DNA of 64,000 nucleotides. It comes from Ficedula albicollis. Taxonomy: Eukaryota > Chordata > Aves > Passeriformes > Muscicapidae. How positions within the stretch are numbered: the stretch's first letter is position 1; each line of letters begins with the position of its first letter. Where the stretch lies: NCBI RefSeq assembly GCF_000247815.1, contig NC_021700.1, positions 19,680,885-19,744,884 of the forward strand, written 5' to 3'. Position numbers and translations under genes: made by a program. Below the pieces are notes generated by a model that was given only the letters and a program-made list of their open reading frames with translations, was not told the DNA's origin and searched no databases. Positions 1-12,404 of the stretch are shown here, piece by piece.

Positions 1-344
1 TCAGAGTAAAACTGCACCCTTCTACAGGAGCACTGCTTCAGCTGAACCACATCTGCCACTGCAGGAGGACTGTGCCACCATTTAATGGGACTGCTACCAA
101 CACTCTGACTGACAGGGTGTCAGGTTGTATTCTGATTCTGTCAGGGTTCGGATTGTTCTTTGTAATACTGTATTTCTATTTTAATTTTCCTAGTAAAGAA
201 CTGTTATTCCTAATTCCTATATCTTTGCCTGAGAGCCCCTTAATTTCAAAATTATAATAATTTGGTGAGAGAGGGTTTACATTCTCCAATTCAAAAAGAA
301 GCTTTTGCCTTTATTAGCAGACACCTGCCCTTCAAACCAGGACA
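1..344 (-). mobile_element. Endogenous-retrovirus LTR, partial, truncated by the window edge
   Basis: The sequence is the reverse complement of the 5' part of the LTR at 3043-3834. Its right end TTCAAACCAGGACA (331-344) corresponds to the TGTCTTGGTTTGAA start of that LTR. Shared blocks include the GAGCCCCTTAATTTCAAAAT and AAACTGCACCCTTCTACAGG stretches. The 3' part lies left of the window. No coding sequence is visible. The same family occurs again at 30866. Confidence 0.8.
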
Positions 345-1449
345 CAATAGTAAGTCAAAATGCAATTATACCCAGATATATGCTTATCTAAAGACACAGT
401 TGCACTCAACTGCTCGCTTTGCATTTATATTGCAGGTTTAGGTTACACAACAGAACAGAATTCCACTCTCTGGAGAGGATATTGTAGTCCAGACACTAAC
501 TGTGCTCCTCATTCAGGGCAACTCTGAGTTTTGGGAACAGTTACATTGTGGAGGGATCTCTGTTCTCAGAAGGAATTGCTTCCTCCTTGCTCACACACTT
601 CAAAAGAAAAGGGACAATAAAACCAGCTCTTGGGCTCCTGAGTCTCTCCAGTCCAAGTCATCCAGAGCCACAGGCTGAGTAGAACTCTTTATCCCCTAAA
701 TCTCCTAAACGTAGTACAAAGAGGCCTTAGACCAGTACTGGAGCTTTAACTGCATAGCCACCTCCACCCTCTCTGTAGTGCAGTTTGTTCTGTACAGAAA
801 AACTTGCTTAATTGGTGTGGGATTTGCTTGAACAGGCAGTCTGAAGGCTAGTGCTGCAGCCAGCACACCCTAGACTCCGCTGCATCAGTAAAAAGCTGGA
901 ATTATTTCACTGACTTCAGTGGAGCAGATCTAGGTTAACAGACTTACCTAAGAAGAAAATATAGCTGGTCTATGCAACAAGGAACTCACTGGAAATTCCC
1001 TTACAAGGCAACTTCTACATACTGAAATCAGAGGAGGTAATATGCTCCTTCTGTTAAGAGTTAGAGGATTTTTTTGGAAGTAGGAAGGAATATTTATGTC
1101 TGTGTGCAATTTCATTCTTAGATAAAAATTTAAAACAATTAAACAACCCCTCTATATAGGGGTGTGCACCTTAAACCTAACAAAGGGATCTCAAAAAAGA
1201 TCTAATCCACTCTAATGAATTCTTTGGCAAATCTACTGTTTCTTGTCACAGTATTGTCTTCTTGTGTTGTCACCCACTCTGCTAATGGACAGTGTTTATT
1301 TCTGGACCTAGCTGGAGACGTGTCATCCCACCGTTTCATGATGCATGGCAAAAATGGCTTGCTGTTCCTACTTGCCAGCACTGCTCCTTTTTGTCTAGTC
1401 ACAGCAGGAATGTGGGTATAGACCAGGCTCTGAAAAATTCTGGCATTTG
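345..1449. other. Non-coding stretch, nothing recognised
   Basis: AT-rich unique-looking sequence between the left-edge LTR and the CR1. Open frames at 1202-1597 (-) and 1215-1421 (+) overlap each other, lack family resemblance and run into CR1 sequence, so I do not call genes. Confidence 0.6.
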
Positions 1450-2015
1450 CAGTATCATGAGCCAGCAGTGCCCTGGCAGCCAGGATGGCCAGCTGTGTCC
1501 TGGGGGCATCAGGGAGAGCATCCCCAGCCAGGCAAGGGAGGGAATTATCCTGCTCTGCTCTGCACTGGGGCAGCCTCACCTCGAGTGCTGGGGGCACTTC
1601 TGGGTAACGCAGTATTGTAAGGATATGAAACTATTCCAGAGCATCCAAAGAAAGGCCATGAAGATGGCAAAAGATCTGGAGGGATAGCTGAGATCACTCA
1701 GTTTGTTCAGCCTGGAGAAGAGAAGACTGAGTGGAGACCTCATGACACTTACACCTTCCTCATGAGGTAAAGCAGAGAGACAGACACTGATGTCTTCACT
1801 CTTGTGACCAGTGACGGGACCCAAGGAAATGGCCTGAAGATGTGTCAAGGAAGGTTTAGGTTGGAAATGGTCCCAGCACCAAGCTGACCAGAGTTCAAGA
1901 AGTATGTGGACAATACTCTCGGGCACATAATATAATTTTTGGGTTAGTTCTTTGCAGGGCCAGGAGATGGACTCAATGATCCTTATGCATTCCTTCCAAC
2001 TCACCTTGTTCTATG
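1450..2015 (+). mobile_element. CR1 LINE 3' fragment, decayed
   Basis: Conceptual translation of 1450-1690 keeps the spacing of the CR1 reverse-transcriptase C-terminal region (LCSALGQPHLECW..., then QRKAMKMAKDLEG). It is followed by the typical Q/S-L-F-SLEKRRL-type segment in another frame and a CR1-like 3' end (GATCCTTATG..CCTTCCAACTCA). Several stops and frame changes show it is dead. The 3' tail carries a 50-bp tandem duplication. Confidence 0.8.
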
Positions 2016-2084
2016 AGTTTATTATTCTATTATTATGCATTCCTTCCAACTCACCTTGTTCTACGAGTTTATTATTCTATTATT
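1985..2084. repeat. Two-copy 50-bp tandem duplication at CR1 3' end
   Basis: ATGCATTCCTTCCAACTCAC begins at 1985 and again at 2035. The copies differ at one visible position (TATGAG versus TACGAG). Confidence 0.9.
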
Positions 2085-3037
2085 ATTACATTATCTATGA
2101 GTCTGTTATGTTCCATGACCTGCACCATCCTGAAATAGGTTCACATAAAGTAGGTTCAGCAGCCGAAATACTTGTTTTCCTTCAGCATTTTCACAGATGC
2201 TCCCACCATTGTGATAGTGCTGCCATTTTTAATTGGGACCTGCTAAAATCTCTGAAAGAGGCAGGGTGTTAAGACTGTAACCTGTCTCTTTCAGAATGAG
2301 TGATGTTATCCTAAGGCATGTACCTATAAGAGGAATGACAAATTACTTTTCAGAGTGTCTGTTTCTCACTATTGACAAGAAGGAAAGAATCAAGATGACT
2401 AGTTTGGATGGGATGCCTGGTTTTTACAGAGCCTGGGGACACAATGGGACTCCTGCCTGTATTATAGCAGAGTCTCAGCAGAAACTTGGGTTATTAGTAT
2501 ACAGCCTCTACTGTTGCCATCCCTTCCTGATCTGCATACCAAGTATTGCTGTCCATGGAGCTCTGTGCAGCAGATCTTCAGTTATTCTGCACTGAAGATT
2601 TAATGCCAGATACCAACCTTGCTCTCAACTCTTATCTTCCTCTCTACAAATGTTATCCTGAAAAGAAATGTACTGTTCTTACTAGGGACAAATCCTAATA
2701 CTCCTAGAAGTCTCTTCCTTCAGTGGTATCTTTCTGACTAATTGTTGATTTGTAGGAATGGAGTTCATCCTGAGTCATATGTTTTCCTTGTCTTGAATTG
2801 GTTACAGTTCCAGGTGGCAGAAAAAGAGGAGGCAGGGCAGATTTAAAATCTAGAAAGCAAAAAGTGTGCTAAAGTGCTCTTTTTTAAAATGCCAAGATAC
2901 TTGATCACTGTCTTTCCATTCCCTATGGAAAGGGACAATTACAGCTTTGACAATTACAGCTTTGTTTTACTGTGATGTATGTGAAATACCTTTGGAAAAG
3001 TGTTTTTGTTTTTGTCTGTCCTTTTGTATTGAAATAC
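2085..3037. other. Non-coding stretch, nothing recognised beyond a small duplication
   Basis: No gene or transposon recognised. It contains a 15-bp two-copy tandem repeat GACAATTACAGCTTT at 2934-2963. The open frames at 1952-2272 and 2296-2595 start inside or beside repeat DNA and show no recognisable domain. Confidence 0.6.
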
Positions 3038-3042
3038 GTCAT

Positions 3043-3834
3043 TGTCTTGGTTTGAAAAGACAGATGTCTGCTAAGGAAGGCAGGAGCTTCTCTTGAAATG
3101 GAAATTGTAAACCTCCTCCGTCTAAATTATTATAATTTTGAAACTAAGGGGCTTTCAGGCAAAGATATGGGGATAGGAATAGCAATTCTTCACGTGGAAA
3201 ATTAAAATAAAAATGCAGCAATATGAAAAAACTAGAATACAACCTGACATCCTGTCAGTCAGTCAGGGTGTTGGTAGCAGACTGATTAAATGGTGGCTGC
3301 AGTCCTCCTGGAGTGACAGATGTGGTTCAGCTGAGGTAGTGCTCCTGTAGAAGGGTGCAGTTTTCCTCTGAAGGTCCAGTGGTGATGTAGATGAGTCTGG
3401 TCTCTCTCTGGGAATCCAGTGGAAAAAGGCTGTTGTAATGTTCCAAATCTCAGTTTTGATCTAGGTAAGAAAGACTTGGCTCCTCCCCCTGGGTGGGGCA
3501 TCTCCCAATGGGATGATGTAATTTTATCAGTCATGCAGGGGGAATCAATGGGCCATTAACAGAAGATATCTCCCTGGAGGAAGGATGGGTTGTGGAACAG
3601 ATAAAGAACACTGCCACAACTGGTGACATCTCCCTGGAGGAAGGATGGGTTGTGGAAAAGATAAAGAACACTGCCACAACTGGTTTAAGCAGCTGGCCCA
3701 TTAACAGATGATATCTCTTCCAGAGTTATAAGGGATGGGTCATGGAAGAGATAAAGAACACTGCCCCACCTCGTTTTAACAGATGGAAGTAGAATATATA
3801 CTTTTGGTCTCATCTTGCTTTACAACCTAAGACA
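3043..3834 (+). mobile_element. Solo LTR, complete, with 5-bp target duplication GTCAT
   Basis: The element starts TGTCTTGGTTTGAAAAGACA and ends CCTAAGACA, giving the TG...CA termini of retroviral LTRs. It is flanked by identical GTCAT at 3038-3042 and 3835-3839, so the boundaries are secure. Length is 792 bp. An AT-rich AGAATATATAC box lies near the 3' end at about 3791. No internal retroviral genes are present, so it is a recombined solo LTR. A 60-bp internal duplication lies at 3571-3690. Confidence 0.88.
3566..3690. repeat. 60-bp tandem duplication inside the LTR
   Basis: TCCCTGGAGGAAGGATGGGT begins at 3571 and at 3631. A weaker third copy sharing the GATGGGT..GGAAGAGATAAAGAACACTGCC pattern follows at about 3700-3765. 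Confidence 0.88.
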
Positions 3835-4315
3835 GTCATGTTCTCTACTTATGTACAACAAGCTTAATCTAGTTCCAAGGCAGAAAAACAACCCCACATA
3901 GCCACCCTGAACATAAAAAAAAAAGTCAGTACGTTTCCTTTCCCTGAAACATCTTTGAATGAAAAGCACAACTTCGAGACAGGGCAAATGGTTAACCACT
4001 AAAACGAAGGAGTCCCATGATCCCCATTGTACAGCGCACCTTCTACTCATCTTCAGCAAGACCCCAAGATGCACTTGGCAGTTCTGCTCCCTTCAATTAA
4101 GGTGGACAAGGAATCTGACTTGCACTTGAAGAGCGCTAGAGCCGTTTTGAAATTTAAGAACCGATAATCTGTTTTCCACAGAATTACTTTATATGCAAAA
4201 AAAGATTTAGTGGAATATAAAATCTCTCCTTCTTCAAAACCTGAGACATACAATTATGAATGAAAAAGAGTCTTGTGATACTCCCTATCAATTTCAGGCA
4301 TATATCCAGTGACTG

Positions 4316-4475
4316 AACAGGTTTTTTCCATTGCTGCTCATGGATATAAAAGCCAACAGCAGATGCTGTGAGAATGTCCATTTGCCTTCATTTCAAACAG
4401 GTTTTTTCCATTGCTGCTCACGGATATAAAAGCCAACAGCAAATGCTGTGAGAATGTCCATTTGCCTTCATTTCT
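4316..4475. repeat. Two-copy 80-bp tandem duplication
   Basis: AACAGGTTTTTTCCATTGCT begins at 4316 and at 4396, and both copies run through GGATATAAAAGCCAACAGCA to the CCTTCATTTC end. Copies differ at about two positions (CATGG/CACGG, CAGATG/CAAATG). Confidence 0.92.
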
Positions 4476-4730
4476 TTCAGTATGACTCCTCTCCTTCTGC
4501 TCCTGTTAATTAACTGTCCTGGCCCACAGTGTGCATTCCTGTGTGGAATCAGCCACAGTGAGGCCTTCAAGGAGTGAACAGCAATGAGTTGAGAGTACTG
4601 TACAGCCTCCAGAGTGTTTCTAGGACTGCATGAGATTACTGATCTTCCAGTGCCCTTCCCTGCCAGCATAGACAATCAGCAACAAAACTGCTATTTCAAC
4701 AAGACACAGATAATACATCTGAACTGTGGT

Positions 4731-4945
4731 GATGGCCTAGAACAAGATATGCTACATTATCGTGAGTCTAAATATTTGTGTGTGTGTGTGCATACAAAGT
4801 GATGCCCTAGAACTAGATATTCTACATTATCATGAGTCTAAATATTTGTGTGTGTGTCTGTGTGTGTGTATGGAGTGATACCTTAGAACAAGGCATACTA
4901 CATTATTGTGAGTCTAAATATGTGTGTGTGTGTGTGTGTAATCTT
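4731..4945. repeat. Three-copy degenerate repeat (about 70-76 bp) ending in GT microsatellites
   Basis: Units start at 4731 (GATGGCCTAGAACAAGATAT), 4801 (GATGCCCTAGAACTAGATAT) and 4877 (GATACCTTAGAACAAGGCAT). Each goes through CTACATTAT..GAGTCTAAATAT and ends in a (GT)n tract. Confidence 0.9.
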
Positions 4946-6120
4946 CAGAAGCTGGTGGTACCTCATCTTAACTTCATGTTTTCCTGACTTCTTGATGCAT
5001 TTTCTCCTAAACACAATATTTTAAACATCTTGGAAGAGCAGAGCATATAAACAGATTTTCATTTCTACATAATATTTTAAGTCAAGTATTTGATTAAATA
5101 TTTCTGTAGAATAAAGACATAAAGTATCTGGAAAATACTAAGTCAATAAGTCGTATGTAGTTTGTTGCCCATTTAAATGTAAGAGCATGCAGGTAACCCA
5201 TTTACTATTTGTTTGCAAATTCGTTTGGGTTTTTCTTGTGGTCACAATGCTAGGTAATGTATCTGGTTTGGTACATGGCAGCAGTTCCAGAGACACTGCT
5301 GTAATGAAGGGTTAAATATCAGGATCTTCACTTTTCTCAAATGGTGCCTTACTCCACAGATACTTCCACTGATTCAATAGAAATAGTTTTGTCCACCAGA
5401 AGTTGGAGAGTATTTTTCAAAAATGTGTATGTTACTTTCATCCCTGCAATAGGAGATTCAACTACTTAAGACAACACATTAAAAAGGCATCTTATGGAGC
5501 TGAGCATAGTGCCTAAAAGTAGTAATGCAAGAGAAATGATACTTTAAATGCTTCACAGGGCTATTTTTAGCAGAGGGTTTTGACGGTTATTAATTCTTTG
5601 TAAAGACCACAAAAGTGTTTTTGCTGGAGAAAAATAACAGCTGCAAGGGAGACTGAAATTCTTTTGGAGATAACAAAGAACAAAAGAAAGACTTTGCATC
5701 AGGATTTGTGTCATCTTTAACAGCTAAATTGTGCTCTCAGCTCAGTGGGCAGGATTGCCACTGAAAGCATTGTGGGAGCATGTTAGACCATGCCCAAAGG
5801 CAGAATTTGGCCCAAATGGATGACCAAATCCAGGGCTGAGGGTGAGCAGCCAGTGAATGAATTGTCCTTTCATTGAAACCCTCAGAAAGTGAAGAGGTTC
5901 ATCCCTAAATCTGTATGCTCTGACAGAAATGGGAGCAAGAGGGATTTAAGCCATGCCAGTCCTCTGCCCTGGCTGACAGTGCAGCCCAGAAAATTCCAGT
6001 GCAGCATAGATGAGGAAGGAGTACACAGCAGCACAAGACTGAACACTTCAGAAGAAGGGAACACAGCTGAATGCCATATTTAGAGTTCAGATCAGTTTTA
6101 CGACTGGTCAGAAAATTAAT

Positions 6121-6233
6121 AATAATCCTAATTGAAATCTTTCGTTTTCAGGTCTAGGACCAAACAAAAGGCAATGAGTAATAATCCTAATTGAAATCTT
6201 TTGTTTTCAGGTCTAGGACCAAACAAAAGGCAA
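6121..6233. repeat. Two-copy 59-bp tandem duplication
   Basis: AATAATCCTAATTGAAATCT begins at 6121 and at 6180, each followed by GTTTTCAGGTCTAGGACCAA. One visible difference is TTTCG versus TTTTG. Each copy contains a TTTTCAG|GT motif that resembles a splice acceptor by chance. Confidence 0.9.
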
Positions 6234-9200
6234 TTCAGTCCCTAGATCCCTCCCTAAGCCAGAAATGGGCCTTTGTGCATGCTGTGTATCAGTCTGGAAG
6301 GTTTATTCTGTGCAAACCAAAGAACAACCGAATAGAGCAGAGTTTGCTGAATAAATTAGTACAAGTGTCCTGATGATGTTTTCATCTTGCATACTTTGGT
6401 CTACCAGCTCTTTGGTCAATGGCTTCAGATAATTATGCTTTTCTAAGTCTTTAACATAATTTTTTAGTAGCTGGGCTGGTTCTGAACATTTTGACACTGT
6501 AATGTGGAATGAAAAATATGAATGCTGTAAGAAAGTATTTTTAAAATTATTAGAATATGTGTTTCATTTCACTGCAAAGACCAAGACAAAAGGCAGAAAG
6601 GAATAGCAATGCAAATTTCCCTCAGAGACAGAAGTTAGGAAGCCTCATACTCTGCCCTTAAGTGGTGGCCCTGGGTCACACTGCTGTGGAGGCCATGGCA
6701 GATCAGGCACCACCTTTATGGGGTGGTAGGCTGAGACAGAAGAATGAAACTCCCATCGACACCGTCAGTGCCAGCAGCCACTCACAGGTCACCAAGGCCT
6801 ATACCAAACTATTTGGATGACTTTGAAGTTATATTTTCAGCACAACCTCATTTTTCCTACCTTTTGCCTTGACCTGAGCAGCATGGATCCTTGTGAGATG
6901 TAAATGTAAGCATGTAAATAAAATCAACCAATCCAGCACAGGTAAATGTTACTGTTAAGAAATACACACCTAAAGACAGAGCAAAGGGAATGAGTAGATG
7001 TACAAATATTTGTTTAAGTATGAAGGAGATGTTTATGGGCTTTTTGTTTGCTTCTAACAAATATTCCCATGCTCTTTGTTCACTGCAAAGATTTAATACT
7101 AAGCAAGGTATGAAGCAAATAAGCCCTTGCACTGAGTCTGTAAAAACAGCAAACCAGCCCTTCATGAGCCACTAGCATCTTTCTCCCACTCCTCCAATCT
7201 GAGTCACCATGGAGGAGGCCATGAAGCACAGGAGGTGAACAGGAAGGGCTAGTGAGCTAAAGTTTCTTCTCAACATGCAGGTATGGGAAAATTAAAAACA
7301 GCCAGGATAATTCCTGTGCCCTTTCTTTAAAAACCTAAGCCTTCCCCTGGCAATGATCTCCTGGTCAAGGCAGCCCTCCAGGGTCCATTGCATCCAGCTT
7401 GTTTGACTTCTGTGTGCCATTGGCCCTTAATCTTAATGTAGCATATGCCCTATGGATATTTCTCTAAAGCTGGAGTCCTTTTTATCTCTTTAGAAGGAGT
7501 TATACTGAACAAGCACACTGCAGATTGGAAACTGACAACCTAGAAGGAGATATACTGTTGCTAGCTAAAACACATGTGAACAGCCTCTCGGTTTCTCCTT
7601 CTATGAGGCCTTTCAGCATCTTTGGTCTATAGCCAGAGACACTTGGACATTATACTGCTGGAGATCATAGTTCCTGAGTTGTAGACACCCAGTGATATTT
7701 CCAGCATCCAAATCTGATCCATGGCTGGAAACTTGGCATCTTGGAGTGGGATTTGTGGAAGGCAGCTGAGTGAGGATCTGCCAAAGCTAAGCAATAGTGC
7801 TGCCAAGGGGATGTGTTTTAAATTGCATTCTTTGCTGAGAATTGACACATTTACTCTGTGCAAAAGATGCCATTTTCTAATCACTCTACTAAGCATTATC
7901 TTTTCTGTGAAGGAGTAGAGAATGTAATGCTTGGGTTTGAGAAATGCCATCTTGCTTTGGTTCTCTGGAGCCCACTACAAATCTCTGTAGAATGCCTGCT
8001 TGTCTTCATCGAGCACCTTTCTTCCATGATATTTGCAGAGGCCTGAATTCAGAGGCTGCTGAAGCCCAACAAGTACTGTCTGTTACTGATGTTATTCCCA
8101 TACTCCTCTGTGCCTGCTTATTGCATTTTTCTCTCTCTTTTTTATTTTTTTTTTTTAAATATCAGGATGGAAGGTCATTTAGGGGAAGATATGTCATTTT
8201 CATCTTGGTTTTTCCTTTTTGTCTCAAATGATGTTATTTCACTGTGGTCCTAGACCAGGAAAGAAATGCAGATCTTGCTCTGTGTGTTTTCTTGCATCTG
8301 TTCAGGAAATAGATGCACTCTCAGCTGACATATAACCAGGAGAGCAGAAATTAGGACTGTTGGTAGTGAGCTTTTTACAAACAGTTTCTTGGCAAGGCAG
8401 CACTTGCTGACCACCATCACAGGTAAGTAATTTGGAAATCTGGAGTGGCGTGCAAGTTCAAAGAGTCTATACACTACATACTGAATATTTATAACACCAC
8501 ATTCTCTATATGTGGCCCAACTTAATGCCTGAGCAATTCTTTGTTGTCTGCTTAAACAGCAGGGAGTGGAAGAGAAAAATCTTCGTGTCTTCCCCTGGGA
8601 TGTCGAGCTACGATATCTGGTGTAGACTTTGATTAAAAGGCTATCATGGCACAGGATGGAAATGGTGTATTAGTTGTCCTATGTGGTAACAAAAACTGCT
8701 GCTAATCAAGGGAGAGATCTACAATAGCTGGTTTGACCTGTTTCACTACTAAATAAATGTTTGGATCCAGATAACAGTAAACATTAAAAAAGAAAGAAAA
8801 AAATCAACATTAGAAGAACACTTCGGGGATGATATTACCATGTATATTTTTATCTATATTGAGCTCATCAGACTTAATTTTTGCTACCTGAAGGTTTAGT
8901 CTCCCTCTCTAGTCTGTGGAGAAAGTGCTAGATGGGATGAATCACCTGCCAGGGCTGGCCTCTTTAGATATCTGTCTCAGATGGTGTGAATGTGTCTCAG
9001 AAGTGCCTATTTCTCTCCTGTATCTATTAGTGGAGACTTGTGACTACCCCAGCTAAAAGCCCAACTTCTAAACACACACAGCTAAGTAAGAGAAACCCCA
9101 CCCGTCCATATGAGCATGCCTCATTTTTCCACCTTTTCTCTTCCATAGGAAATGGAAAATCTTGTTAGGTCTCCTGTGCTGAAGTGATGGGTAGCATTAT

Positions 9201-12200
9201 ACAGTCCCTCACTTGTCAGCTTATTGTAATCATCGAGTCTGGGCAGGGAAGAGAAGTCCTGGGCTGGTGAGACTCCTCATCTCCCATGAGAATTAATGGG
9301 ATGTGCAGGGCTCCTAGCTGTGCTGGGTGAACCCAGCACCTGCCAGCCTCACAAGCAATCTCGTGGTGGGACCAGCAGGGATTTCCAACGTTGCTAGTGG
9401 CTATCATTCCAAGTACATATGCATGTACCACAAGAGCTAAATGAGCTAGGGAAGCACAAGGCAGATTTGCCTAGGGAGTAGGAAATGGGTTTTCATGTGT
9501 GAACAGTGAACAGAAATGGAAAAGCATGTTTTTTTCATGGGAAAGAGAGACTGGCAGAACTGCAGCTACATTCCCTCCTGGAGAGCTCCTTCTTTGCATA
9601 ATTCCACCTGCACTGGACTTCTAACTTGGCCCCTTTTAGGAGGTATGGAAAAAAATCAGGCTGTGACTGCCTCTCACTTCTGCCAATAAAGCCAGAGTCA
9701 TTCAAGCCCTTAGTTCTTGTATTCAATGAAGTAACAACTAGTTCTGGACAACTGTGATGATTGTGAAATTTCAATTTTCTTAGCAAATAATTTAATAGAC
9801 AGCATTGTAAAGCTCACGTAGAACTAGCCAGCTTAGCCAGTTGTCAAACCTAGCTAGAGAAAGAAAGCAGATTAAATCCAAACACATTATCACTCCATCT
9901 TAGCTAGCCTGTAGCTCAAACTTCTTTCTCTCCACTTGTCTGCCACTCAGACATTTCGACAGGCTGTCATTATAAGCCATCCACTGCCCCAGCTTCGCCC
10001 CAATTTTTTTAAGCCCTACAGCACTGTCATTTGATGTGTCTGGTGAGAGAATTAAAGTAGATGAAGACTGAGGATACTACTCCCTTAGGTAATGATATAT
10101 TCCGATTCCCTGCAGCTATCTTCCTGACAACCCAGTCCTCCTCAACCTGGCCTTACTTTCCACTTCCACCGACCGAAAAATAATTAAAACTCCTCTACAG
10201 AAAGTATGGCTTTATGCAACATCCAGCTTAGACTCTGTTAAAAAATGCTTCTGACACATGGGGTATTCTGTGCCATAGCAATAATTTAGTTAGCATGCAA
10301 CAGCCAGCAGGAAAAGAAGACAAAAATACCTGGCATGGAAAAGCCAAGAAGGAAGGGAGACAAAACCACTGAAGTACTGCTTGAAATGAGGCCTCATCAG
10401 TTTAAATAAAAAAGTGCTAGAAATTATTATGGAAGTACTATCCTGAATGCATTAATCAGAGATAAAACCACTGAATTATATCTCATGATCCATCAGATGT
10501 TCAAGATGTTCTAGAATGAGATGGGAACATACAATTGTTTAGGAGATCCATCAGTACTACAAGTCATGAGAGTTGCAGCTTGGAGGTCAAGAGTGGGTCA
10601 AATTTCCTTGCTCTGAACTGTTCTGGAAAGCAAACAGTAGATCTTTAATCAAAGGAAGCACAATCACTTGAAGTCACCTAATGAGGAACCTTGGAAAGAA
10701 AGATTCTAAAATAAGTAGTTTTATAGTTTTAAGCACCATCAGACCACCAAAAGGTGCATGCTGGAGTGATCCTGGAAATGATCATTCTAATAACTGATCT
10801 TCCTACCAACACTAGCACTGGTTGTCTCTGGTGTGATTAGTCACATTCAGATGCAGCATTTAGCAATAGGAAGCATCCTTCCAATCTTAAAAACACAGTC
10901 AAGGCAATCAAAAATTGTGCCCAAAAATCCCTACAAAACTAATTGTTAACCCAAAGACATCCACAGACAGTCGTTCTGGCAAGATGATGCTCTCAAAAAG
11001 CAAAGCTCTCATGACTTGTGATGTTATCACAGCCTTGGAATGTGTGCATGGTCTTACTTGCAATGTTACTGGGGTTTTTTTGTTCGTAATTGTGATGAAT
11101 AGTTGATACATCACATGCTATTATAACAAGAAAAACAGGTTTGAGAAAACAAAACGAATATGCCAGTGTACTCATAATTTCATTTAAGAGATAAAATAGA
11201 CAAACATGAAACGTGGGACCAGAATAAGACTGAGTGTGCCATGTTTCCCTAATTATGTAGACATAGCTTCATGTTTCTCAAAGGTGGTTGATACAAAGGA
11301 TACATGCTGGCTGCCCGATGATTGTTCTCCTGGCAGTTTTTCTTTGCTGCATATTGGGCGAGGCAGCACACAGGGCTCCAGCCCAGGCTGCAAAGGGAGC
11401 CAGGGCTGTGGGGAGCCAGGGAACCCTGCAGTGTGCATTCATTCCACTCTACAAACTCCCCATAATTTTCAGTGCAATCTGAATTGTCCACTTAATGTCA
11501 GCAAAGCAAGACTGAGAAAAGGAGATATTCCCATGAGACTGATATTCAGTGAAGCTGTCTTTCCTGGGTAATAGCAGCTGAAAGGTACTAACTTTTTAAC
11601 TAACTAATGGGTAAGGTGATAGGTGAGCAAATTTAAAAGAAGAAGAAGACTGGCAACATCCATTGAAGGGGAAGAAGTTCTGCACCACATCTTGGAAAAG
11701 TGAGCACAGATACAGAGGAAGAAGTACTGCCCAGGAGTACTGAGGATCACAAAATAGCCCAATTTTTTGTTCAGGTCTGAACTCTCTTTAGGGTTTGTTG
11801 TTGTTGCTTTGTTTGTTTGTGGTTTGTTTTTTGTTGCTAACTGCTGGGTACAAAAATTGTTTGAGGGGGCTATAAATGTTCTACCTGTCATGTACTTCCC
11901 AGACAATTTAACTGGAAGCTGGAACAGCCATGTTATTGACTACATAATTCCCAGAGAGTGTACCTAACTGAAGTCCATGAAAACAAGGTTTGGATACTCT
12001 GTTGGTGCAACTCCAGCTGGCTTGAGAGGAAATACAATCCAAAAGGCAGATCCAGTACCTCAGTCCTGTGACTACTTACAGAGAGGAGCTCAGCTGGGGC
12101 TTTGACAAGCCCTCCTGTGAGGATGTCAGAGGTTCCCAAAGGTAAGGCAGTACAATCTTTCTGGGTTTTCTTTCTTGTTTCATTAACCTTAATATATTCA

Positions 12201-12404
12201 GTTTTTTGAGGTGTAGTTTAGGTATCAGAGGCAATTACATACTTGATTAAAGTTTATTTGCCTATAAAAAATATTTTTTTTCACTACATAATTTAATTAG
12301 CTGTTTTTTGAGGTGTAGTTTAGGTATCAGAGGCGATTATATACTTGATTAAAGTTTATTTGCCTATAAAATATATTTTTTTTCACTACATAATTTAATT
12401 AGCT
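12201..12404. repeat. Two-copy 102-bp tandem duplication
   Basis: GTTTTTTGAGGTGTAGTTTA begins at 12201 and at 12303. Both copies run through TTAAAGTTTATTTGCCTATA and TTTTCACTACATAATTTAAT. Differences are few (CAATTACATA versus CGATTATATA, and an A-run change). Confidence 0.92.

Larger units (their letters stand above)
3840..12200. other. Long non-coding AT-rich stretch with short tandem duplications
   Basis: No exon, RNA gene or datable transposon is recognised. The supported contents are the tandem duplications at 4316-4475, 4731-4945 and 6121-6233, listed separately. All open frames here are about 120 codons or shorter, overlap on opposite strands and have no recognisable domain. Confidence 0.55.
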
